Source: CAYMEV01 sp964431655 [NCBI: uncultured bacterium]
GTDB taxonomy: Bacteria; CAYMEV01
Assembly (NCBI GenBank): GCA_964431655.1
Contig: CAYSKJ010000011.1
Location: 1 to 37,587, forward strand
Reading direction: 5' to 3'
DNA: 37,587 nt
A program made the translations under genes and the position numbers. Below the pieces are notes generated by a model. That model saw nothing but the letters and a program-made list of their open reading frames with translations. It made no database searches and was not told the origin of the DNA. Positions 1 through 8,414 of this stretch are shown in pieces (the stretch's first letter is position 1; each line of letters opens with the position of its first letter).

Positions 1-284
1 ACTCCGTCAATATCGCTTTCTTCCATTACGGGACAGACTATGGAAACCTTGTATTTTTTCGCCAGCTGCATGAAGGGTATTGTACTGGGACCTGGTATTT
101 TTTCAGAATAGATATAGTTTTGCTGGGCAAATTCATCCAGAAACCAGGAACAGCTGAATAATTCGCCAAGGAATATTATTTTCGAACCCTTGGATATTGC
201 CATTTCAGCTAACTGGAAAGCCCTCTCAATGTTCTCTTCCTTAGAAGGTCTTGAATTCATCTGAATGCCTGCAATTTTATACAT
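1..284 (-). CDS. nitrilase/carbon-nitrogen hydrolase family protein (N-terminal part, cut by window edge)
   Basis: This is a partial gene: the first 94 codons are present and the rest lies beyond base 1. The translation opens MYKIAGIQMNSRPSKEENIE and continues with FLGELFSCSWF, the usual beta-strand plus catalytic-glutamate motif (FLGELF resembles the family's LPELF) of C-N hydrolases that cleave nitriles, amides or N-carbamoyl groups. The Lys and Cys of the catalytic triad would lie outside the window, so the substrate cannot be named; N-carbamoylputrescine amidase-like and omega-amidase-like enzymes both start this way. The ATG sits 3 bases after the secA stop. A GGGAG ribosome binding site 7 bases upstream is buried in the last secA codons, so the gene is almost certainly cotranslated with secA as the last visible member of that operon. 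Confidence 0.8.
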   Translation of the reverse strand, partial: MYKIAGIQMNSRPSKEENIERAFQLAEMAISKGSKIIFLGELFSCSWFLDEFAQQNYIYSEKIPGPSTIPFMQLAKKYKVSIVCPVMEESDIDG

Positions 285-287
285 TTT

Positions 288-2798
288 TTATCTCCCGCAA
301 CAATGTTTAAATTTTTTACCGCTTCCACAAGGACAGGGATCATTCCGGCCCACTTTGCTTTCCCTTTTCTGCGGCTGCAGCCGTGTACCCTCACCCCTAT
401 GCTCTCTCGCATTTAGGCGCTTCTTTTTAAGCTTTATATCCTCCTCCTGAAGCTCGATCTTGATTGAGAATATTGCTTTTACAGTTCTTTTTTTAATCCT
501 GTCTATCAGATCATCAAAATAATAGAAAGCTTCTTTTTTATATTCCAGCAGCGGATCTCTCTGCCCATAACCCCTAAGCCCGATTCCTTCCCTGACCTGG
601 TCCATGATATACAGGTGTTCTTTCCAGAAGGTATCAATAAAGGAAAGAAAGAAGTATTTTTCAACATGCCTCATTCTCTCGGGCGATATCTGCTTTTCCT
701 TCATGCTGTAGTAGTCAAATAGCTCCTTTTTTATCCGGTCTGTAAGATCTTCCCTGTTAAAAGCCTTGTCTGTATTATCCAGGACAGCCGGAACAAAGCC
801 GAAATGTTCCTGATATGAATGGGCCAGGGCTTCGAAATCCCAGTCCATTACATCCTTTCTCTCAGAGAGGTATGTATCTGAGAGCTCATCCGAAATATCC
901 TCTATCATTTCGAAGATATATTCTTTATTCAATTTGCCCTCGAGAATTTCCCGTCTTTTTGAGTATATAACCTCCCTCTGCTTATTCATGACATCGTCAT
1001 ATTCGAGGGTATTTTTCCTGATTTCAAAATGATAGCTTTCAACCTGCTTTTGAGCCTTCTCAATTATGCTGGTAATAATCTTGTGTTTTATGGGAACTCC
1101 CTTTTCAAAATGTATCCTGTCCATAAGCCCGGAAATCTTTTCTGCTGCAAATATCCTCATAAGATTATCCTCCAGGGAAAGATAGAATTTGGAGGATCCC
1201 GGGTCGCCCTGCCTCCCGGCCCTTCCTCTGAGCTGATTATCAATCCTTCTGGATTCATGCCTTTCTGTCCCGATTATATGGAGGCCTCCCTTTTCTGCTA
1301 TGCCCTTTCCGAGAACAATATCAGTTCCCCTTCCAGCCATGTTTGTTGAAATGGTAACTGCTTTCTCCTGGCCTGCATCGGCAATAATCTGTGCTTCCTT
1401 TTCATGATTCTTGGCATTCAGCACATTGAAGCGGATTCGTTTTTTCTGGAGCTTGTCAGAAAGTAGTTCGCTTTTCTCTACTGAGACAGTCCCGACAAGA
1501 ACAGGCCTTCCAATTTTATACATGTCTTCTATTTCATTAATTACGGCATTAAATTTTTCTTCTTCGGTTTTGTAGATCTCATCGTCATAGTTTGTCCGGA
1601 TTAAGGGCCTGTTGGTAGGTATCTCCACAACTTCCAGATTGTAGATCTGAATGAATTCAGATTCCTCAGTTTTTGCCGTACCGGTCATTCCTGCCAGTTT
1701 ATCATACATCCTGAAATAATTCTGCAGGGTGATGGTGGCAAGAGTCTGATTGGCATTTTCTATCCTGACATTCTCCTTTGCTTCCAGAGCCTGATGAAGA
1801 CCATCGCTGTAGCGCCTTCCCGGCATAAGCCTTCCGGTAAACTCATCAACAATAATTACCTTATTATCCTTTATGACATAGTCAACATCTCTCTTAAAGA
1901 GCTTATGGGCTTTCAGTGCCTGTATGATATGGTGCTGGAACTCAAGGCCGTCAGGTGTATAAATCCTCTCCCCGAACCGTTTTTCCAGTACAGCATTTCC
2001 TTCCTCGGTCAAAGCAATCGTCCTTGCTTTTTCATCCAGCACGAAATCCCTCTCTTGTTTCATCTGGTGTACAATGGAATTCATTTCATAATAAAGCTCG
2101 GTAGATTCCTCTGCAGGACCGGATATAATAAGGGGTGTCCTTGCTTCATCAACCAGAATGCTGTCCACCTCATCAACGATGGCATAATTATGGCTCCTCT
2201 GAACGCACCTTTCTATGGTTATCTCCATATTATCCCTCAGGTAATCAAATCCGAACTCGCTGTTGGTCCCGTAGGTTATGTCGCAATTATATTGATTTCT
2301 ACGGTCTTCAGGGCTCATATCATGCTGTAAGCACCCCACAGTCAATCCCAGAAAACGGAAAATTTCACCCATCCAGCCGGCATCCCTTCTGGCCAGATAG
2401 TCATTTACAGTAACAATATGGACGCCCTTGCCGGTAAGGGCATTAAGGTATGCAGGAAGTGTTGCCACCAAGGTCTTGCCTTCCCCTGTCTTCATTTCTG
2501 ATATCTTGCCCTGATGAAGAATTATTCCCCCGGCTACCTGGACATCAAAGGGCCGCATGCCTATGGTCCTTTTTGCAGCCTCTTTCACCAGCCCGAAAGC
2601 CTCGGGAAGAAGATCGTCAATCTTCTCACCCTTGAGGCATCTTTCTCTCAAGGAAAGGCTTATCTCTTTCAACTTTTCATCGGAATATCTGCAATACTTT
2701 TTTTCCCAGTTATCTATAAGCTCAATATAGATATTAAGCTTTTTTAAGTCTCTTATTGTCTTTGAACCGAAAAATTTATTAACCAGCTTAAAAACCAC
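288..2798 (-). CDS. secA: preprotein translocase subunit SecA
   Basis: SecA is the ATPase motor that pushes unfolded preproteins through SecYEG. The 836-residue product has the full set of hallmarks in order: MKTGEGKT (Walker A), TVNDYLARRDA, GTNSEFGFDYLRDNM, VDEVDSILVDEARTPLI (Walker B/DEAD-like), NMAGRGTDI, and TERHESRRIDNQLRGRAGRQ. It ends in a SEC-C zinc motif (NDPCPCGSGKKFKHCC) that binds SecB and phospholipid. It is a little shorter than E. coli SecA (901), as in many non-proteobacteria. The start codon is GTG, preceded by AGGAG at 7 bases. The first 11 bases overlap the end of rnhB, and the last codons carry the ribosome binding site of the next gene. It sits fourth in a minus-strand operon led by a diguanylate cyclase. 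A second secA cannot be excluded outside the window. Confidence 0.98.
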   Translation of the reverse strand: MVFKLVNKFFGSKTIRDLKKLNIYIELIDNWEKKYCRYSDEKLKEISLSLRERCLKGEKIDDLLPEAFGLVKEAAKRTIGMRPFDVQVAGGIILHQGKISEMKTGEGKTLVATLPAYLNALTGKGVHIVTVNDYLARRDAGWMGEIFRFLGLTVGCLQHDMSPEDRRNQYNCDITYGTNSEFGFDYLRDNMEITIERCVQRSHNYAIVDEVDSILVDEARTPLIISGPAEESTELYYEMNSIVHQMKQERDFVLDEKARTIALTEEGNAVLEKRFGERIYTPDGLEFQHHIIQALKAHKLFKRDVDYVIKDNKVIIVDEFTGRLMPGRRYSDGLHQALEAKENVRIENANQTLATITLQNYFRMYDKLAGMTGTAKTEESEFIQIYNLEVVEIPTNRPLIRTNYDDEIYKTEEEKFNAVINEIEDMYKIGRPVLVGTVSVEKSELLSDKLQKKRIRFNVLNAKNHEKEAQIIADAGQEKAVTISTNMAGRGTDIVLGKGIAEKGGLHIIGTERHESRRIDNQLRGRAGRQGDPGSSKFYLSLEDNLMRIFAAEKISGLMDRIHFEKGVPIKHKIITSIIEKAQKQVESYHFEIRKNTLEYDDVMNKQREVIYSKRREILEGKLNKEYIFEMIEDISDELSDTYLSERKDVMDWDFEALAHSYQEHFGFVPAVLDNTDKAFNREDLTDRIKKELFDYYSMKEKQISPERMRHVEKYFFLSFIDTFWKEHLYIMDQVREGIGLRGYGQRDPLLEYKKEAFYYFDDLIDRIKKRTVKAIFSIKIELQEEDIKLKKKRLNAREHRGEGTRLQPQKRESKVGRNDPCPCGSGKKFKHCCGR

Positions 2799-3603
2799 GA
2801 TTAATCTCCTGTCTTTTTATTAGGCTTCCCTGTTTTTTTCGTAAAAAATAACCCTTTAGAAACGACAGCCTGTGAAGTTCTGTCGGCCCATGGCTGTCAA
2901 TACCAGAATAATGCAGATTAGTGCCGTAACCCATGTTTTTCTCAAGGCAATACCCTGGATAAAAATCTGAAAGAGCGATAATAAGGTAATCCCTTACTGC
3001 CTTGGCAATAATAGATGCCAATCCTATTGCAAAGGACTGGGAATCTCCCTTTGTTACAGCCTGAGCATTGGAGCCGAAATATACGGGGAATTTTCCGTCA
3101 ATAAGATGATACGCATCATTGCCAATCCCTGCAAGGCTCATCCTGACTGCATTTACAGTAGCAGACAGTATATTGTTCCTTTCAATATAATCAACGGTGG
3201 AAAAACCAAGAGAGAAAACAATATTGTTCTCAAGTGTATGAAATAGAATAGATTTCCGCATATCAGCTGTCAATTTCTTTGAATCATCAACCAGAGCAAG
3301 CACAGAGTGTATTGCATCACTGCAGGGATTATACTTGACTGTTGCTGTGAAAACAGGACCAAAAAGGCATCCTCTTCCAACTTCATCGGTTCCTGTGATT
3401 ATCCCGCCGGAGGAAAAGCTACGGTCAAAATCAAGTTTTGATTTTAATCCTTCTTTACTAGATTTTAACTTCAAATCTGGTAATTTATATCTGTCCTGTT
3501 CTTTTTCCATCATATTGCTGAAAGATTCCATTATCTCTGTTTTTCTGCAAATCTTCTCCTGGTAAAGGTATCTCTCTACAACCTTTGATATCACGTTTTT
3601 CAC
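2788..3603 (-). CDS. rnhB: ribonuclease HII
   Basis: RNase HII cuts the RNA strand of RNA:DNA hybrids and removes single ribonucleotides from DNA. The 271-residue product carries TDEVGRG (catalytic D73 and E74), DDSKKLT, IDGKFPVYF (third acidic residue), KGDSQSFAIGLASIIAKAVRD (read as KGD...IAKAVRD, fourth acidic residue) and HGPTELHRLSF near the C terminus. The catalytic core starts only at about residue 70; the lysine- and glutamate-rich N-terminal extension is comparable in size to that of the Firmicutes RNase HII proteins. The start is GTG and overlaps the stop of the upstream gene as GTGA, a translational-coupling arrangement. Its 3' end overlaps secA by 11 bases. The start could be internal, but the coupled GTG is the natural choice. 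Confidence 0.95.
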   Translation of the reverse strand: MKNVISKVVERYLYQEKICRKTEIMESFSNMMEKEQDRYKLPDLKLKSSKEGLKSKLDFDRSFSSGGIITGTDEVGRGCLFGPVFTATVKYNPCSDAIHSVLALVDDSKKLTADMRKSILFHTLENNIVFSLGFSTVDYIERNNILSATVNAVRMSLAGIGNDAYHLIDGKFPVYFGSNAQAVTKGDSQSFAIGLASIIAKAVRDYLIIALSDFYPGYCLEKNMGYGTNLHYSGIDSHGPTELHRLSFLKGYFLRKKQGSLIKRQEINRGF

Positions 3604-4259
3604 TTTATTTCCCTCAGAATGGAAATTTCAACCCGCGGGACCATTTCATTATAGGTAGGATGAGTATTATTTGATGAATAAAAGACTGCATAGGTATCAT
3701 AGGAAACGGAAAAATCCTTTGAATTCTTTAAGAGTATTCCGCAGAAGTCACTCTTAGAATCCATGGCTTTCTGTACAGCCCTTCTTATATCGATGAATAC
3801 AGGAACATCAGGTTTCTCTATCAGTACAGAATTGACAGGGGCACTGTCAAAAGGCGGCATGGTATTCCATGTAACGCCTATTTTTTTTATATCACTTCCA
3901 TGAAAGCTGTCAGAGGGAAAAAACCTGTCAGTTATAAGGTAAAAATTATAAACCTCCGGTTCCTCAATTAAAACAGGAAAGAGTGTCAGCCGGGCATCTT
4001 TGACATAAATTTTCTCCCCGTAAAACGGTATTCTGAAAAAAAACAGAATCCAGTAAAGGTTCTTTTTTCTTAGGCCGGCTATTATATACTTTGATTCTCC
4101 ATAATTTTTATCTGCGGCTGAGCTTGTTATATATGTATCACCATTACCGCCGGATTTGAGTTCGATTACAAAGCTTTCATTATGGTAGACCTGGGAATAC
4201 CCTGAAATACAGAATATTAGTGACAGCAGTAATATCACAGGGAAATGGCACCTTATCAT
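3600..4259 (-). CDS. secreted DNRLRE (CBM96-like) domain protein
   Basis: The 219-residue product has a clear signal peptide (MIRCHF then a hydrophobic stretch ending near GYSQ) and a single beta-sandwich domain of the DNRLRE type, now classed with carbohydrate-binding family CBM96. The diagnostic order is visible: GDTYITSSAADKNYGESKYI near the start, a middle strand with VKDARLTLFPV, then the VTWNTMP motif and a final VFYSSNNTHPTY segment. Members bind polysaccharide or act as adhesion modules; here no enzyme is attached, so the role (surface adhesin, matrix or glycan binding) is inferred. The ATG overlaps the stop of the diguanylate cyclase (ATGA), and its own stop overlaps the rnhB start. 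Being directly downstream of a c-di-GMP synthase is suggestive of an attachment function. Confidence 0.75.
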   Translation of the reverse strand: MIRCHFPVILLLSLIFCISGYSQVYHNESFVIELKSGGNGDTYITSSAADKNYGESKYIIAGLRKKNLYWILFFFRIPFYGEKIYVKDARLTLFPVLIEEPEVYNFYLITDRFFPSDSFHGSDIKKIGVTWNTMPPFDSAPVNSVLIEKPDVPVFIDIRRAVQKAMDSKSDFCGILLKNSKDFSVSYDTYAVFYSSNNTHPTYNEMVPRVEISILREIK

Positions 4260-6301
4260 AGGGATGAATAACCAACCACTCTGTTTCTTCCTGTCCTTTT
4301 TGCCAGGTAAAGAGCTTTGTCAGCCGCTTCAATCAGAGATTTCTCAGTGGCTGCGTTCTCGGGAAAGGACGCTACGCCTATGCTTATGGTAATCTTAAGG
4401 TTTTCAAGCCCCTCCTCTCCTGACATATCTATTTCTTCCACTCTCTTTCTTATTCTTTCCGCTATAAGCAGAGTATCTCTCTGTTCAGTTTCGGGAAGAA
4501 TAACGACAAACTCCTCCCCTCCGTACCTGGATGAAATATCTACATCCCTGACTGTAAAGGTAATGACCTCGGAGACTTTTTTAAGGACAAAATCCCCCTT
4601 GGTATGTCCGTAGGTATCATTGACCTGCTTGAAATGATCAATATCCAGCATTAGTATGCTGAGGTCTCTTTGATACCTTTTACTTCTTATGATTTCATCC
4701 TTCAGTTTCTGCTGAAAAAATCGGAAGTTGAAAAGCCCGGTCATGTCGTCGGTAAGAGATAGAAGCTCGGTTTTTTTATGGAGCTGGGCATTTTCAATAG
4801 CAATGCCCAGCTGGTCCGTGATAGCACTGATAAGCTTCTTTTCGGATGCCGTATATTCCTTTTTTGTTTCGTTTCTGAGCTCAAGGACCCCTATTACCTT
4901 GTCCTTTATCATTATAGGTGCTGCCAGCAGAGAATTGAAGAATTTCAACTCCAGGTCAAGTACTGAATCATATCTGGGATCATTGATTACGTTTTCAGCA
5001 ACGATAATACTCATCTTGGTCTGAGCGACAATCCCTTCAATACCCTTTCCAAACGGTATCCTCACAAAACCTACGGATGAAATGTATTCTTTGGGACAGC
5101 CCTGTAATACAAGTTCATAGGTTTTCTCGTCCTTTAAAAAGATAAATACCTCGTCAGATTCAGTTGCCTTGCCGATAACATCTATCAGCTTTTTTATCAT
5201 TTCATCCAGATCAATAACAGACCGGATTACCTTGTTAATTTTATATAGGTTGGATACCCTGAGCACAAATGCGTTTAAATCCTGCTGGGTCTTTTTAAGA
5301 TCCCTGTTGACGGCCTGAAGCTGTTCCCTGTTATTTTTCTCCTGATAAAGATAAACATAATTTTTATGCAGGACTGATATGAAGTTTGCAATTACCTGGG
5401 CACAGTACTCATCCTCCGCAGAATAAACGATGTCACTGTCAAGTCTATAAAGCTCAAAGACACCGAAATATTCATCTTTTGCCCTGATAGGAACTCCCAG
5501 ATAACCCTTTACATCTGTTTTGGCGCACTTCTCCATGAGCTTGAAGTTTTTCTGGTCTTCCTCTCCCGGCCTGAGCCTTGCAATTTCTTTTTTTGACCAG
5601 ACAAGGCTGGTAATATATTCCTTATCCGTTCCAATGTCCATCGATAGAATATCAATATAATTGTTGCCTGCGGCATTATTTATCCTGAGCTTATTTGTGT
5701 TGGGGTCCAGAATATGGAGTATTGCAAGGCTTGAGCCTGTAATGGAAACCATGGAATTTAATATACTTTCTATTTTGCTGTTCAGCTTCTCCTTATCATG
5801 GGATACATCTTCAAATTCGATAATACCGCTTAATTTTCTGAAATAATCCTTGGTCTGCAGTTCCTGGCAGATTGATTTGAGTGTCATATTAAGAAAATAA
5901 AATAAAAAATTTATGCTTTTAAGCCTTCCTGCCGCATCTTTTTCCAGCCTGACATCTTTGTTACCGGCATCAAAGGAGATATTAGAATTATTGGAAAGAA
6001 TGAAATATTCATTTTGTCCCATAATATTTACCGGGATTATAAACGTGCTGTAACCGTTATTAAAAAATATCTTAGGCTGTGTCATATTTGATGCCATGTC
6101 CCTGATGTCATCAATGAGCTTTTCATCATGTTTTTCAAGGCTGGATCTGGAATAGATAGGATTCAAATTCCTGTCGGTAAGAAAACAGGATAAAGAACCA
6201 ACCGAAGCGTAGCGGTCAATAAAGGTTTTAAGGAGGTTCTCAAAGAAATTCATATTATTTATCTGATAATTTTGCATATCTATTACTATATTTATTATCA
6301 A
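4256..6301 (-). CDS. GAF-GAF-GGDEF diguanylate cyclase
   Basis: This protein is predicted to make cyclic di-GMP from two GTP. Of 681 residues, the N-terminal 150 or so are unassigned. A GAF domain follows (about 160-310), then a short coiled coil rich in Q/N/K (about 320-345), a second GAF domain (about 350-505) and a GGDEF domain (about 515-680). The active site reads SRYGGEEF with GGEEF at about 594-598. An RDVD motif exactly five residues upstream supplies the RxxD inhibitory I-site, so the enzyme is likely active and feedback-inhibited. No transmembrane segment is evident, so it is probably cytosolic. The frame opens with TTG at 6301; ATG codons at 6277 and 6253 are alternatives, and none has a good ribosome binding site. 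It leads the secA operon. Confidence 0.93.
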   Translation of the reverse strand: MIINIVIDMQNYQINNMNFFENLLKTFIDRYASVGSLSCFLTDRNLNPIYSRSSLEKHDEKLIDDIRDMASNMTQPKIFFNNGYSTFIIPVNIMGQNEYFILSNNSNISFDAGNKDVRLEKDAAGRLKSINFLFYFLNMTLKSICQELQTKDYFRKLSGIIEFEDVSHDKEKLNSKIESILNSMVSITGSSLAILHILDPNTNKLRINNAAGNNYIDILSMDIGTDKEYITSLVWSKKEIARLRPGEEDQKNFKLMEKCAKTDVKGYLGVPIRAKDEYFGVFELYRLDSDIVYSAEDEYCAQVIANFISVLHKNYVYLYQEKNNREQLQAVNRDLKKTQQDLNAFVLRVSNLYKINKVIRSVIDLDEMIKKLIDVIGKATESDEVFIFLKDEKTYELVLQGCPKEYISSVGFVRIPFGKGIEGIVAQTKMSIIVAENVINDPRYDSVLDLELKFFNSLLAAPIMIKDKVIGVLELRNETKKEYTASEKKLISAITDQLGIAIENAQLHKKTELLSLTDDMTGLFNFRFFQQKLKDEIIRSKRYQRDLSILMLDIDHFKQVNDTYGHTKGDFVLKKVSEVITFTVRDVDISSRYGGEEFVVILPETEQRDTLLIAERIRKRVEEIDMSGEEGLENLKITISIGVASFPENAATEKSLIEAADKALYLAKRTGRNRVVGYSSL

Positions 6302-6318
6302 ACCTGACGGTTGTCAAT

Positions 6319-6346
6319 ATTATACGGGCAGGCAGTCAAAGGTCAA
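6319..6346 (-). promoter_or_regulatory. sigma70-like promoter of the diguanylate cyclase-secA operon
   Basis: On the minus strand TTGACC (6346-6341) is separated by 16 bases from a perfect TATAAT (6324-6319). Transcription should begin near 6312, about 11 bases before the TTG start and 35 before the first ATG of the diguanylate cyclase. It is the only strong promoter I see for the five-gene operon. Confidence 0.7.
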
Positions 6347-6425
6347 TTTCTTCCTTTAAGGATTGGAATGGCGGGAAAAAAGCTGTTTTTCCTGTGACTT
6401 TATTTTTTTGCACATGGCTTCCATT

Positions 6426-6450
6426 AAAAAAAACAGTCAAACCTTCACTG
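6426..6450 (-). terminator. possible rho-independent terminator of the aldo/keto reductase gene
   Basis: On the minus strand a hairpin with CAGT/ACTG outer pairs, one mismatch, two A-T pairs and a GGT loop runs straight into eight Ts (6433-6426). The stem is weak. A second small inverted repeat, GAGCAATTTGCTC (6455-6467), lies just upstream. The site is correctly placed 28 bases after the gene and before the next promoter. Confidence 0.4.
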
Positions 6451-6477
6451 CATTGAGCAATTTGCTCCCGGATATCT

Positions 6478-7605
6478 CTACCTCAGGATTTTATCAGCCT
6501 CTTTCAGCATTTTTACTATGCTTATTCCCTGAGGACATATTTCTTCACACTTCTTACATTCACTGCAATGAGAAATATCCTTTTTTGCTTTAATTATTCC
6601 CCTGTAGAACTTTTTGGCTCTTTCCTGTTTTTTAAATATCAGATAGTCATCATAAAGGGAAAGGATTGTAGATATCATTATATTCTTCGGACAGTCACTG
6701 CAGTAATCACAGGCTGTGCACAATGCCCTCTGTCTGCTGTGAAACATAACATAAGCCCGTGTAACAATCTCCATATCAGTATCATCAAAGGATTCATGTT
6801 CATCAATAATCCTTATATTCTCCCTGATCTGCTCAAGGCTGCTCATGCCGCTTAAAATGACATTTATTCCTTTCTGGTCCATAAGCCATCCAAGGGCCCA
6901 CTCTGCAAGACTCCTTTTTGTTTTTGATGATAAAAACAATTCACACACATCATCAGGTACCGAATTTACAAGGTTACCTCCTCTAAGCGGTTCCATAACT
7001 GCAACCGGGATATTCTTGCTTCCGGCGTATTCCAGACCCCTGCTTCCAGCCTGGTTTTCTATATCAAGATAATTATACTGTATCATACAGATATCCCAGT
7101 CATAGTAATCCGTTATACGTTTGAATATATCAAAACTGGAGTGAAAGGAAAAACCTGTATATCTGATCCTTCCGTCTTTTACCGCAGTCTCCATACATTC
7201 TAAAAGCTCGTATTTAATAACAGTCTCCCAGTATTTCTCATTCAATGCATGGAACAAATAAAAATCAATATAATCCGTACCGAGCCTCTTTAGCTGTTCA
7301 TCAAGGTATTTATCAAAATCGCTTTTTCTCTTTATCATCCATACCGGCAATTTTGTAATAAGCCTGGTTCTTTCCCTGTACCCCCCCTGCAGGGCTTTTC
7401 CCACGACAGTTTCACTGTTGCCTTTGTGATAAGGGTATGCTGTATCAAGATAGTTTATCCCATTATCTATTCCATATCTTATCATTTCTATGGATGATTT
7501 TTCATCTATATTACCACTGTCATCGTTTTTTACCGGTAGCCTCATAGCTCCCATGCCCAGCACTGATAATTCAATTCCAAGTTTCTCAGCAGTCCTGTAC
7601 TTCAT
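6478..7605 (-). CDS. aldo/keto reductase with C-terminal 4Fe-4S ferredoxin-like domain
   Basis: The 375-residue protein has an aldo/keto reductase barrel (residues 1 to about 285) with the expected tetrad: D and Y in NYLDTAYPYHKG, K in LITKLP and H in YLFHALN. A C-terminal extension follows with two cysteine clusters, CTACDYCSDCP (from 296) and CSECKKCEEICPQGI (from 347), which can hold 4Fe-4S clusters. This architecture is common in anaerobes, where the physiological substrate is mostly unknown and electrons may come from ferredoxin as well as NAD(P)H. The ATG is preceded by a strong AGAGGTGG site at about 6 bases. The gene stands alone, divergent from a lipoprotein gene, with a possible terminator behind it. 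Confidence 0.9.
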   Translation of the reverse strand: MKYRTAEKLGIELSVLGMGAMRLPVKNDDSGNIDEKSSIEMIRYGIDNGINYLDTAYPYHKGNSETVVGKALQGGYRERTRLITKLPVWMIKRKSDFDKYLDEQLKRLGTDYIDFYLFHALNEKYWETVIKYELLECMETAVKDGRIRYTGFSFHSSFDIFKRITDYYDWDICMIQYNYLDIENQAGSRGLEYAGSKNIPVAVMEPLRGGNLVNSVPDDVCELFLSSKTKRSLAEWALGWLMDQKGINVILSGMSSLEQIRENIRIIDEHESFDDTDMEIVTRAYVMFHSRQRALCTACDYCSDCPKNIMISTILSLYDDYLIFKKQERAKKFYRGIIKAKKDISHCSECKKCEEICPQGISIVKMLKEADKILR

Positions 7606-7661
7606 TTTTTACCACCTCTTTTTTTCACTTCGTATTTCTCTGGTTTTTGTTTTTAATTAAT

Positions 7662-7680
7662 AATCAAAACAAATTTGATT
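7662..7680. promoter_or_regulatory. inverted repeat overlapping the lipoprotein -35 box (possible operator)
   Basis: AATCAAA and TTTGATT form a perfect 7-base inverted repeat around ACAAA. The right arm contains the -35 hexamer (7675-7680) of the plus-strand lipoprotein promoter, and the site lies between two divergent genes. This is a typical operator position, but no cognate regulator is present nearby. Confidence 0.35.
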
Positions 7681-7702
7681 TATTCACATGATATTATATA
7701 AT
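7675..7702 (+). promoter_or_regulatory. sigma70-like promoter of the lipoprotein gene
   Basis: TTGATT (7675-7680) and a perfect TATAAT (7697-7702) are separated by 16 bases. The expected +1 is 7709, which is the A of an in-frame ATG, so the message may be leaderless. Confidence 0.65.
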
Positions 7703-7708
7703 AAAATA

Positions 7709-8410
7709 ATGTGGATTCAAATCAGGTCCGGTACTTGTATATTGCTTTTAATTCTCTTTGTTTCCTGCGGGGCTGGCAATGAGCCGGAAACAGGAATAAT
7801 TAAGGATATAGTTGATTATATAAAAAGGGGTGACTTAACTGCTCTCTCGGAAATTTCATTAAATAATGATATATTTCGCAAATTAAGCTCTTTAAATCTT
7901 GAAGATTTCAGCGTTGAAAAGATAATGCTGTCAGGCATTTCAGGTTCAGCAAAAATATACTCCCTGAATACCTTTATTATCATGAACAATTTCATTAAGC
8001 TCAACATGAGACATGATTTATATCTGGAAGGAGGAATAGTTAATCATATCATAACCCGTATCGATTATTCCCAGGCTAAAAGATCAAACAGGATAATTCC
8101 TGAAGATATCATGACCTTAATTACCTCAGATTTTGATATAAAATTTTATTACGATGATGAGTATAAGACTTTCCTGGAAAAAAACCTGTCAGGGTTTATC
8201 TACAATAAGAACCGCTCTCAAAGAAATGTCATGAAAGAAACACTTTATGAGATTTTTCTGGAAGAACCTAAAAATTATTCAACCTTTTATTCCAGTGCTA
8301 CATCCTGCAGGTCAATATTGAATGCCGGAGCCAGAAGCCATACTATCATCTTTGAAAAGAAAGGTCCAAAGTGGCAGATTACAGAGATTAGCGAGAAGGG
8401 CAGTCTATAA
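7709..8410 (+). CDS. predicted lipoprotein of unknown function
   Basis: I do not recognise the family. From the ATG at 7709 the product has 233 residues and begins MWIQIRSGTCILLLILFVSC, a compact lipoprotein signal with the modified cysteine at position 20 (LFVSC lipobox). The open frame extends 7 codons upstream to another ATG at 7688. Those codons would overlap the -10 box and would put an unnatural segment before the signal, so 7709 is preferred. The rest is a charged soluble domain of mixed helix and strand, ending in a strand-rich segment (HTIIFEKKGPKWQITEISEK) like small periplasmic lipoproteins. There is no ribosome binding site at either ATG. The stop is 4 bases from the stop of the convergent bactofilin-like gene. 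Confidence 0.65.
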   Translation: MWIQIRSGTCILLLILFVSCGAGNEPETGIIKDIVDYIKRGDLTALSEISLNNDIFRKLSSLNLEDFSVEKIMLSGISGSAKIYSLNTFIIMNNFIKLNMRHDLYLEGGIVNHIITRIDYSQAKRSNRIIPEDIMTLITSDFDIKFYYDDEYKTFLEKNLSGFIYNKNRSQRNVMKETLYEIFLEEPKNYSTFYSSATSCRSILNAGARSHTIIFEKKGPKWQITEISEKGSL

Positions 8411-8414
8411 AGCT

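Noticed and set aside
1029-2747. Plus-strand open frames opposite secA (up to 178 codons)
   Set aside because: They lie antisense to a clear secA, have no ribosome binding sites and low-complexity or unusual composition; they are shadows.
7688-7708. Upstream ATG as the start of the lipoprotein
   Set aside because: The seven codons overlap the TATAAT box and would precede an otherwise normal lipoprotein signal.
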